Below are positions 21,868 through 30,516 of a DNA stretch of 64,000 nucleotides, one piece after another (position 1 is the stretch's first letter; every line of letters begins with the position of its first letter). Made by a program: the position numbers and the translations under genes. The stretch comes from Daedaleopsis sinensis (Eukaryota > Basidiomycota > Agaricomycetes > Polyporales > Polyporaceae), in assembly GCA_033807695.1 (NCBI GenBank), contig CM066305.1, forward strand, positions 1,798,001 through 1,862,000, given 5' to 3'. Under the pieces are notes generated by a model that had not been told where the DNA came from, searched no databases, and worked only from the letters and a program-made list of their open reading frames with translations.

Positions 21868-23753
21868 TCAACGCTGCTTTTGCCGCTTATTGGGACCTCC
21901 CGCAGTATCCACCGACGAAATAGACATGGATCGACGACTCTGCAGCCCCACTGTCAGCAGCGATCAGGTGCGTGAATGAGAGGGAACACTGACCTGTCTC
22001 CTGCTTCTCGTGCTCATCACGCTTTGCGCTCTGCCGTCAACTTCACCGTCCGCGTCCCCCTCGTCAACGTCCATAGGTGTCTCCGCCGCTTCTCCGCCTT
22101 CATCCTCCGCGCTCTCACCACGCAATCCGGCAAGACGAGCCTTGATCATCTTGATGTCCTGGTCATACTTGTCGACGGCTTTCTTGATGTCGACCAGCTG
22201 TTGCGCTGCGTCGATGACACTGGAGAATTTGGCAAGGTTGTCGCGCGTGGGCATTACGAGACGGTTGTGCGAGAGGCCGAGTTCAGTCAGTAGCTGTTGG
22301 ACGCGTGGTGCAACAGCCCCCTTGGGTTGTGCGATCTTGAAGGACCGGAAATATGCAGGCACGTGTGCCGCCTTCGTGGATGTGCCAGCTTGCTCGACGT
22401 CCGTACGGGTAATGCAGTGCAGTAAATCTATGGCACCGTTAGATATCACAGTGAACACGGATAGTCAAACTCGTCCATACCATACGCAGCTGACGACTTG
22501 GTCGATGTTTTCTTCGGTGGTTGAGGAAGGGCGATCACTGTGGCACTGGAAGGTGTGACTGGGGTCTGCGGTTCAACGCTGCCGGCGACGCCTTTCTTCT
22601 TCTTCTGTTTGGTATCGACATTCGCGCCGAGTACTAGACCGTCCTCGTCTACCTGGATGTCTGGGAGGCCGGACTCGATACCACATAGAGTTCGTAACAG
22701 CTCCTCCCGATCTCTCTTGAACCTACGTTCATTCTCCTTCAACTTCTCCAGTTCAAGATAGAGTGCATCCTCCTCGGCGACCTGCTCTGGGGTACGCTTG
22801 TCGAGGCTAGCCACGTAGTTCTTGCGAGTAATCTCACGTTCTGATTGGAAACGTTAGAGACGCTAGCAGAGGACCAACACTGGTAATCACCTTTGTCAAA
22901 TGCAAGGCTACTGAGAAGGGCAGTCTTGCTAGGAGTGTCTCCGACCCAGGGGCGATTTCTCACCAAGGCACGACATACAGTGAAATACCGGTCTTTCAGG
23001 TCCTGGGAAGAGTCAGCATGTGCTTCAGAGACATTTGTCTATGTTAACACCAACCTCTAGTGTTCGCGACGGTCCGTTTGGATACTCGTAACGATCGTGT
23101 ACCACGAAGAATCGGCCGTCATAATCTCGGACAAGGTTGAACAAGTAGTCGGTCTCCTCCTTTGTCCACGACGAGTCTCCTAGAAGAGTCAGATATAGAT
23201 GATGCACGTCAATAAATCGAATCATCCACCTTGAAGAAATCTAGTATACTCGTCTTGGGTGTACACATATGGAGTACTTTGTACATTGTATTTGGCGAAA
23301 GGGTAGTCTGCGCATATGTTATACGCGTGATAGCATTAATACGGGAGACCATAACATACCTGCTTCAGGATCTGTGCTAGACTTCGCCCAGTGAGATAAC
23401 TTGAGTCCATCCGACCGCGCCCCGTTCTTGAAAGATCGCCACTCCCTACACACCACAACCCCGCGCACCCTAGTTAGACACAAGCGGTCGCACAACCTCA
23501 TTGTCCAGTTGACTTACCACTTCACTCTTCCCCCACTACTCAGGTTTGGCTTCTGCTTGAGCCTTGGCTTCGCGAATTGTGCAGCAAGACTTGGTGCTGA
23601 AGGTCCAATGAGAGCATAGAGTTCTCTAGGGATGCCATCCGGTTTCCGCGCGCGTTCAGCCCCCTGAGGTTTCTTTGCGGGATGCGGGCTACCGGTCGCA
23701 GACGAGTCTGGGATGGAGAGAATGCTCCGCACGTCCGCGGCACTGGCAGCCAT
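21868..23753 (-). CDS. SWC4: SWR1/NuA4 complex subunit SWC4 (DMAP1 homologue)
   Basis: Exons 23753-23518, 23445-23360, 23307-23230, 23179-23055, 23002-22891, 22840-22481, 22427-21994, 21939-21868; 500 residues. SWC4/DMAP1 is a shared subunit of the SWR1 remodeller and the NuA4 acetyltransferase, so it acts in H2A.Z deposition and histone acetylation. Landmarks: VRSILSIPD at the N-terminus, WEWRSFKNGARSDGLKLSHWAK, YPFAKYN...YVYTQDEY, and the SANT-like DSSWTKEETDYLFNLVRDYDGRFFVV...RTLEDLKDRYF, followed by a coiled coil and a DMAP1 domain (LPTRDN-like VMPTRDNLAKFSSVIDAAQQLVDI). The last exon ends in a basic KRQKQR. It shares a 110-bp upstream region with the NDUFAF3-like gene. Confidence 0.94.
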
Positions 23754-23863
23754 GGCCGGGGTCAAGGAGGTGGTTGGTGGTCAAGATGGGTTGGCGCCCA
23801 TGAAGCCACAGCTGCTTCGGATTCGAGTGCGGTCCGCTCGCGCGTCCTCAGTCTCGCACCACG

Positions 23864-24524
23864 ATGTCGACCTTCTTTCGTCCAGCCGTCTGCGCTCTCC
23901 TCAGAAACTCCGCGCGTTCTGCACTCGGTGCGCGCGCAAATGCGCGATCCTTTCATGCGTCCTACGCGCGTCGACTCCCGCCAAACGACGGCGGGCTGAA
24001 CAACATCCTTTCTGGTGGCGAGGCGCCCCCGGTGCAGGTCAAGACCATCACACCCAACGGTATTCAACTCGCCGACGGCCTCGTTCTTTCGTCGGCATGT
24101 ATCTTCCTTGACGGAAAGGTCTTTATGTGGAATGTCCCGGAGACCACATGGGATGGCTGGAAGCCGGAACACTTTGAGATCTTTGAGACGGTCGTGCCAA
24201 AACCCGGTCAGTCATATACCTGTAGGTCCGTGGGCTGGATCGCTCATGTGTGCTACAGAAATCCTCCTGATTGGCACTGGGGACCGTGTTGATATGATGC
24301 CCCCTGCGTTGCGACAATATCTCATTAAAGCAGGCGTGCAAGTGGATGTCATGAATACGGTGCGTCTCATGTACAAGTTCCTAGACGCAACTCCTTACAA
24401 ACGAGGGTAGAGGAATGCATGCTCCACGTACAACCTGCTAGCGGAAGAAGGGAGACGCGTCGCTGCCGCCCTGCTCCCCCTCACACCGCGACGTTGGGAA
24501 AATGCGCCCCCACCTTCAGGATGA
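23864..24524 (+). CDS. Mitochondrial complex I assembly factor, NDUFAF3-like (Mth938/DUF498)
   Basis: Exons 23864-24206, 24259-24359, 24411-24524; 185 residues. NDUFAF3 works with NDUFAF4 in early assembly of the complex I membrane-linked arm. The N-terminal ~35 residues are Arg/Ala/Ser-rich without acidic residues, a mitochondrial presequence. The DUF498 fold follows: ITPNGIQLADGLVLSSACIFLDGKVFMWNVP, then EILLIGTGDRVDMMPPALRQYLIKAGVQVDVMNT and, after the last intron, RNACSTYNLLAEEGRRVAAALLP, all typical of the family. The last junction (ACG|AGG AAT) restores the conserved T-R-N/x-A-C-x-T-Y-N. It is divergent from SWC4, with start codons 110 bp apart. Confidence 0.92.
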
Positions 24525-24621
24525 GCGACTGACGTCATGTCCTGAGCTTTCGACCGTACATTATACTTGAGTAATATGATACAACATCTCTCTTCTCACA
24601 CCTACGGTGTTCAAGATGCGC

Positions 24622-25246
24622 CTACTCGACTGCTTTCCGTTTGCCCTTGCGTGCAGCGGACGATGCGGGATCTTCTTCCTCTTCGGTAGTGATGGGCGGT
24701 ATCGAAACCTTCACAGGAAACAGACCGCCTATGGACGCAGACATCATACAGGGCGTAAGGGCAACCATGGATGTTGGAATGTATAGTCGGCGCTGGGAGG
24801 AAGAGAGAGAAAGCCACTCACCATTTGGATCCCTGAACTGAATGAACACTGAGTCCCAGTTGGTCACCACATTCTTCAACTGCGCGGTCCTGTCCAGCTT
24901 CTCGTACAGTCCCGTGGGACGTCCCTTCTCCTTGACAGCCCTCGCGAGCTCGAACTCGTCCATACTCGAGACTTTCGGAACCACCCATTCAGACGGATCC
25001 GAGTCTTCGTCCATTGCGAATTCAGCGTGTGGATTTGGTGCGTCGAGTACACTAGACTGCAACGCTTCGAGTGCCTCGCCCTTCAGATCGTTCACGGTAG
25101 CTGTGCTCGATACGGTGGTGAGCACCGTGAGCTTGTGCGTCTTGAGGAGCAAGATGAGGACTTTCGGCTGGACTCGAGGGGGCTGTCATGGACCATCAGT
25201 ATTGCAGCTAGCATATATGATATAGGCATGTCATTACACTTACCAT
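24622..25246 (-). CDS. Small protein of unknown function, ubiquitin-like N-terminus possible
   Basis: Probable exons 25246-25244 (the ATG alone), 25182-24822 and 24728-24622; 156 residues. The start codon sits directly before a consensus GTAAGT donor, so the first coding exon is just three nucleotides. The N-terminal ~40 residues (KVLILLLKTHKLTVLTTV, then VNDLKGEALEAL) alternate strand-strand-helix and could form a ubiquitin-like half-fold; this is inference. Then follow WVVPKVSSMDEFELARAVKEKG, an FIQFRDPNGG block, an acidic EEEED and a basic end. The 93-nt second intron is a multiple of three without stops, so it could be retained. No named family is recognised. It is divergent from NDUFA8. 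Confidence 0.65.
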
Positions 25247-25465
25247 GACGATGATATTCTGAAACTCAGCAGCTTCTCGAAGCGTGTCGTGGTTGGCTCG
25301 AACGCGAGTGTGGCGACGTGCGCCAAACAAACATGGCGCGCAGGCGCCCACACCACGCGCATGGAAGCGCCCAACAGAGGCCGGTCACGTCTCCGGCGGT
25401 TACCGTCGTTCACCTCCTTCGCCCGACGCCCATTCCGATTCGGCCTCCTCGCCAGAGCCGCCGCC

Positions 25466-26324
25466 ATGAGCAGATATCTCGACCCGGCCGAGTCCGCGAA
25501 GCCGTACAAGGACCCCACACCGCTCCCCTCAGATATCCCTAAGGTCAAGGAGCTCGGCGTCACTAGTGCACCATTGAAGAGTGCGGCCTTCTTTCTCGGA
25601 GCGTACTGCAAGGATTACAATGGTGTGTATGTGGTCCTTGTGCTATGTGCTAGAAGAATCGTGTCACGGCAAACTCTACCCACACGGTGCTTTGACCCTT
25701 GAGAGCAAGGGGGATGCCGTTGGCATTCGTTTCGTGGAATAATCCGCTGACACACCACACATGTGGATGCACACAGAGGATTTCATGCTTTGCAAGTCGG
25801 AGAACCGGGACCCTGCGCACTGTTTGAAGGAGGGTCGGCGGGTGACGCGCTGTGCGCAAGAGCTGTGCGTATTCCTTATCCCTTCCCTTGCCCTGTATAC
25901 CCATATATTCATCACCACTTCGTTCCTCGATATCCATGCAACATAGGATCACCAAACTGCGCGAGAACTGCTTGTCAGAGTTCGAGAAGCACTGGAACTG
26001 TTTGGAGTACAACAACCAGGCAAGTCTCTCCTGATACCGAGAACTTTCGACGGAATCCGCTCGAGAGTTCACTGAGAGTGCATTACAAGAGTGCTGACTG
26101 GTACAATTCCTGTGATTTGATAGGAATACTACCACTGCCGGAAGGACGAACGTGTGCTCAACAAGTGCGTGTTCGAAAAACTGGTCAGTGGATCCGCGTA
26201 GCTCCTCGAATGCGCTCTCATGTACTTCGTGCAGGGTCTTGTCAAGACTATTCCGGGGACGCCAGAAGGAAAGACTCCCATTCACGAGGTCAAGAACCCC
26301 GTCTTCACTGGCGTACAGAAGTAG
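25466..26324 (+). CDS. NADH:ubiquinone oxidoreductase subunit NDUFA8 (PGIV, 19-kDa CHCH subunit)
   Basis: Exons 25466-25622, 25777-25864, 25947-26019, 26124-26183, 26235-26324; 155 residues. Complex I accessory subunit on the intermembrane-space side, imported through the MIA40/ERV1 disulfide relay. It shows the family's paired twin-CX9C (CHCH) layout: KSAAFFLGAYCKDYNEDFMLCKSENRDPAHCLKEGRRVTRC then RENCLSEFEKHWNCLEYNNQEYYHCRKDERVLNKCVFEKL, and ends EVKNPVFTGVQK. There is no presequence, as expected for a CHCH protein. Intron 3 (26020-26123) starts with GC, not GT (CAG|GCAAGT), and restores Q|EYYHC exactly. Intron 1 is long at 154 nt. Confidence 0.95.
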
Positions 26325-26652
26325 ACTTCGACTTTCCTGTTCTTACATGTGTCTTCCCCCTTTGCTGGGCCCAACGATCCGACGGCAATTCCAAGCTCAG
26401 CGCTCAGTCCCCCTGCATGCATACAGACAATCACTAGAAAAGGTAACCAAACTGCTCGGCATATGTGAAGGTCAACGACATGTGGCGTCTGCCTGGGTGG
26501 TATAATCAGGTCTACAACTCTCATAATCTCACAACCCTGTACTCCTCCTCCTTGATGTGAGGTATCTTTCCGCCCACGCATTTCGCCCACGTAGAGCTAT
26601 CGGGGCCTCCCACAAGGCAGAGGGGCGGTTCAAGGACTCCGAGCCGTGGCCG
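26325..26652. other. Convergent intergenic region
   Basis: About 330 bp between the stop codons of NDUFA8 (plus) and VTC1 (minus). No gene seen; both 3' UTRs should lie here. Confidence 0.5.
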
Positions 26653-27251
26653 TTAAGGTGTCGAGTCGGGCTGGGCGAAGCGCAGGGCAAAGTTCACAAC
26701 GATGGCCACTGTACTGCAATTAATATTATGCAAAACAGTGGCGGTCAGTGAACTCACCGATCAGCGCGGCACATAGGATTGTCTACGGACGATTATCGTC
26801 AGAACATTACTGCTACCGGGGGGTCGGGAAACTCACCGGGCCAACTCTGTCATCGTACGGACCGCGGCCACCGCGTCGAATGGATGCAGCGCGCCAGTGG
26901 AAAGTATATAGCGCATAGACCATGACCGCCATCGCTGAGAGGGTATGAATGTCGTGTCACACGACTACGAAGGAGAGGGCATTTACTCACCGACAAAGGA
27001 GAACATGGCTGCACTGATCCTCCCAACCTGCACCGGGGTCGTTGAATGAAGTTTCCGAGCAGGCAAACAGTATAGACACACACCTTGTCACCAAAGTTGA
27101 GCAATCCGACCGCTAGACCACCCAGAACGACGGTGAAGTGAAGCCATGAGAGGAAGGTGCGCTCGTTGGCGAATGCGACCTTTGGCTCGACCTTGACGGG
27201 GAGAGCGATGCGTTTCGCGGCTGTTCGCTGGAGGAGGGGCTGGGTGGACAT
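26653..27251 (-). CDS. VTC1: Vacuolar transporter chaperone VTC1
   Basis: Exons 27251-27084, 27027-26991, 26934-26837, 26782-26758, 26708-26653; 127 residues, matching the family. VTC1 is the small membrane subunit of the VTC complex, which makes polyphosphate and passes it into the vacuole. It is a DUF202 protein: an N-terminal cytosolic stretch ([23 protein letters not shown]), then three membrane helices ([17 protein letters not shown], a second ending in [10 protein letters not shown], and a C-terminal [18 protein letters not shown]). [20 protein letters not shown] is diagnostic. Two exons are tiny (37 and 25 nt), yet all joins keep frame. Divergent from the THOC7-like gene. Confidence 0.95.
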
Positions 27252-27586
27252 GGCGGAGCAGATGAGGGGTGGATAACGCGAGAAGGGAGGACCTGTGAGC
27301 GCAGAAGCGAATTATTAGGCGTTCTGGGCTAAGGTATTATGGTCTCCCAAGATGGCAATTCTGCACGAACGTGCTTGTCGTCACTGGCCCGCTTCCCAAA
27401 CACCAGCGGCAAACCCCGACGTCACGCTCACCCAGGCACGTGGACGTGTCACGGTTCCACCGCTCTGGGTCGGCACCTTCGTCTTGTGGCGGCAGCGTAC
27501 TTCCGTTGCTCTTCGCGTTCATCTTCTCTCAACACCTCTACCACACTCGCCTTCTCTTGCAGTCGTACTCCGGAGGGACCTGCGGG
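27252..27586. other. Divergent promoter region (VTC1 / THOC7-like)
   Basis: About 335 bp between divergent start codons. Overlapping short frames are present but none has coding character. No TATA box was seen. Confidence 0.5.
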
Positions 27587-28795
27587 ATGGACGCGGCCGC
27601 GGAGAAAGAATATGTCCCGCCACCACTCTCTGTGCAGCAGGAAGGTACGCAGCGCGCACCCCTTCATGGCATGCGCACCGATACAAACGTTTGCTTTCCA
27701 GACGCTATCATCCACACACGCATTACAAACGACGAGAAGGCACTCCGCCGTGTGACTAAGAAGTTCCATTCTTACACCTCCGTCGCATATACTCCTGCCG
27801 TCCCACTATCGCCCTTGACCTCCTCCTCGGTCGACGATGCACGGGAAGGCTTTCTCCTCGAGTTGGCCTCGTTCCAGCTCTCCCTCAAGAAGAGTCTTAT
27901 GGTGTGCGAGGCGGAAGCGAGGCAGGTAGAGGATTATCAGCGCGAGCGCGAGCGGATAGGTGTGTTCCCCTCGCTACGCGCACATCCTCCTTCTTATGTG
28001 ACCGTGTAATCAGCGAACGAGCACAGCCGGCTGAAAGACCAAATCGAGGAGCTCAAGTCGACTCTAGAGCAGGCGCAGCTAGAGCGAAAGCAGAAGATCG
28101 AGTACGACGTGATCGCTGAGAAGGTGAACTCGCTGCCTAGTAGAAATGAGCTGGAGCAGTACGTGTCCATGATACGGCCCCGCTACGGAGATGCTTACCC
28201 CGTACCCAGATCGATACAGTCCCTGGAGAACGACATGGCTGCAATTCGGGCCGAGCACGAGAATCAGGACCGCACCCTTCAGGCTCAGAAGACTGCTCTC
28301 GATGCCATTGTTAACGATATCGGCCAGCTCAGGCTATTGGGGAAGCAGGACGCCGCGGAAGAATCGACCCCGGAAGCAGAGACGCAGCCTGGAGATGAGG
28401 ATGTGGCAATGGATGGAAGTACGAGTGTGCGGACACGAGAAGAATCGGGTGAGCTCCGTGAGGATGGCGACACCTCGCGACATCCTACCGGAAGCACGAA
28501 GGCGACGGAAGATGTGCCCGACTCCGAGGATGATATCCCACTGGCAACGGCTATTCTTAATCCGGCTGCCCGGTCATTCGTGCCGATTTCACGAACCGAT
28601 ACACCCTTGTCTGGAGCGCGAGGTACGCCCACGCTGCCCCCCGCTATCATCACGGATGAGGACGACATCGAGATGGGCGAGATTGGAGAGGAGCCGAAGG
28701 ACCTGAGGTCGAAGAAAAAGATGCGGGAGGAAGAGTTGGAAGAGGGGGAAGCCAGCGACGAAAGCAGCGAGCTTTCCGAGCCACCAGACGACTGA
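27587..28795 (+). CDS. THO complex subunit 7 (THOC7-like)
   Basis: Exons 27587-27644, 27702-27959, 28014-28795; 365 residues. THO/TREX couples transcription to mRNA export. After splicing, DAIIHTRITNDEKALRRVTKKFHSY matches the Tho7 domain, followed by a long coiled coil (ELASFQLSLKKSLMVCEAEARQ, then NEHSRLKDQIEELKSTLEQA). The C-terminal ~180 residues are acidic and Ser/Glu-rich, not part of the family domain. Intron 1 is 57 nt (3n, no stop), so the gene stays open if it is retained, but conservation favours removal. A second in-frame 57-nt segment (about 28162-28218) that interrupts the coiled coil may also be an intron, with a weaker donor. It is convergent with RNase Z, 75 bp between stops. 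Confidence 0.83.
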
Positions 28796-28870
28796 GGGCG
28801 AGGGGCAACTGTCGGTTTTGATCTACTTCGCGTACACTTTTGTAGGTTCTGTATCGGTTCCCTCTGCATC

Positions 28871-30169
28871 TCACTCCTTGCGCGGTCCAACGTCAAAGCT
28901 CATCAAGTCTCTTGCGCAGACCACCTCCCCTTCGTACGTGCTCTCTGCCAAACTCCGTATCCCATCCATAACACGCCTCGCTTCCTCGTTCACGTCATCA
29001 TTTCCCGCATATCTCGCAGAGAAATGGTTCAGCACCAACTTCCTCGCCCGTATCCGCTTCGCGAAGGCACCAGCCATCTGTGGTGTCGAATGGCCCCTCG
29101 ACCGCGCCCGGGCCTCAACGCTTTCATACGTGTCCACCTCCTTCGTATCCGGATCTATCCCAGGCAGATGCGCGTTGGTAGCCTCATGGATCAACAGACA
29201 CGCATCCTCCGCAAGCCCCGCAATCGGAGATGGGTCGTATGTGTCGCCCAGCACCACGATCCTCCGTCCCGGCTTCCGGGCAGGACCGTGTAAGATCGTA
29301 CCGTCTGCGAGCGTGACAGACTCGCCCTGCTGCAGGCGGCTCATGACCGACATCGGGGTCTTGGTCCGCTTCAGCTCAGGGATGTATTTCTTCGGGTCCA
29401 TCTTCCCCGGAACGGGGCGCTCGTTCACGACGTATCCAACGCAGGGAACGGAGTGCAGGATTGGCGCGGCGGACACCGTGAGCAGTGCGCCCTCGAAGAT
29501 CATGGGCCATACTCCGTTGGTCTGCGCGATATTGCGGCCGGGGCGTTCGAAAGGGTGCGGCGCAAGAGCGGTGTGGTCGCCTGTGGGAGGGTCTGTCGGG
29601 AAGCGGAGTTCGTGCACGACGTAGGGGGCACCGAGCAAGGTATGCGTGTACGTGAGCCCGTTGCGAACGTACGCACGTGTGCCCAAAGGGCCGTATATCT
29701 CCAGAGGCTATAGTGCACCTGCGTGAGGTCGCATGGGGAGATGCCAGTGGCGTACGGAGAAACTGACCAGGACGTCTTCAGGAGGTGCGGATGCCGCACG
29801 CGGATCCTCCACATCCACCATGCCTCCAGCGCCGTTCAGGCGCATCGCGAGGACCGGCAACAGTCCGAAGATGTGATCACCTGTAGGGAAACCATGTACA
29901 TAGTCATAAAATTATCCCGTTACCCATATGCCCTCGAACCCGATCAAGAGACGTTATGACTGACCATGCGTGTGGGTAATGAATATCTTCTGCACTTTGC
30001 CTATCTTGACCGAACTTCTTTGGATTTGATGCTGGGTCGCCTCACCGCAATCGAAGAGCCACACATCTCCGTCGAGCCGCAGGGCCAGGGAAGAATGGTT
30101 CCGCGTAGAGGAGGGTTGTGCAGAAGCGCTACCAAGGATGGTTATATGTACGGAGGAAAGTGTGGACAT
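28871..30169 (-). CDS. Ribonuclease Z (tRNA 3' endonuclease, short form)
   Basis: Exons 30169-29965, 29880-29768, 29707-28871; 384 residues. RNase Z removes 3' trailers from tRNA precursors. It has the metallo-beta-lactamase core: ITILGSASAQPSSTRNHSSLAL at the N-terminus, the zinc motif HTHGDH (H66-H71, rebuilt across intron 1), GPLGTRAYVRNGL, a PxKxGxx-like exosite region missing clear Gly repeats, VLGDTYD, LIHEAT, and NHFSARYAG near the C-terminus, the HFSxRY signature of RNase Z. No mitochondrial presequence is obvious, so it is probably nuclear/cytosolic. An upstream in-frame ATG at 30205 could add 12 residues. It sits about 190 bp from a tRNA gene, which is probably coincidence. Confidence 0.93.
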
Positions 30170-30362
30170 CGGGTATCCTGATTCTCCGGAACTGCAACAA
30201 ATCATTAGAAAGCTACCACAGGATATACTATCATATTGATCGTGGTTTACCTTAAGCTACGTAGGACTTCCGACTCACAAACCACTCTGGTATAGTTCTT
30301 GGACGTCGGGAGAATGCAAAGGAGCCCTGCTGACCATGTCCACTACTAAGTGATAAGCTTCC

Positions 30363-30447
30363 GGTCCTTGTCGATTAGTGGTTAGATCATCACGTTGTGG
30401 CGCTACACAATTCCGTGAAGACGCAGGCTCGAATCCTGCCTGGGACA
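30363..30447 (+). tRNA. tRNA-His (GTG) with a 12-nt intron
   Basis: Folds as a cloverleaf: acceptor GTCCTTG (30364-30370) with CTGGGAC (30440-30446), D stem GAT/ATC, anticodon stem TCACG/CGTGA, loop TTGTGGC with anticodon GTG, T arm GCAGG-CTCGAAT-CCTGC, discriminator A. A 12-nt insert next to position 37 (about CGCTACACAATT) is at the canonical tRNA intron site. The extra G at 30363 could serve as the G-1 that marks tRNA-His. A run of five T (30461-30465) follows as a Pol III terminator. Two deviations: acceptor pair 6-67 is T-T, and T-loop position 54 is C instead of T. It could therefore be a weak or drifting copy. Confidence 0.78.
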
Positions 30448-30460
30448 TTATATTTCCCTC

Positions 30461-30465
30461 TTTTT
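30461..30465 (+). terminator. Pol III T-run terminator of the tRNA-His gene
   Basis: Five consecutive T residues 13 nt after the tRNA discriminator base, the usual Pol III stop. Confidence 0.7.
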
Positions 30466-30516
30466 AGTGTTTCGGAGCTAACTTTAGTGAACATAGTCTT
30501 CAACAGAGCGATCATC

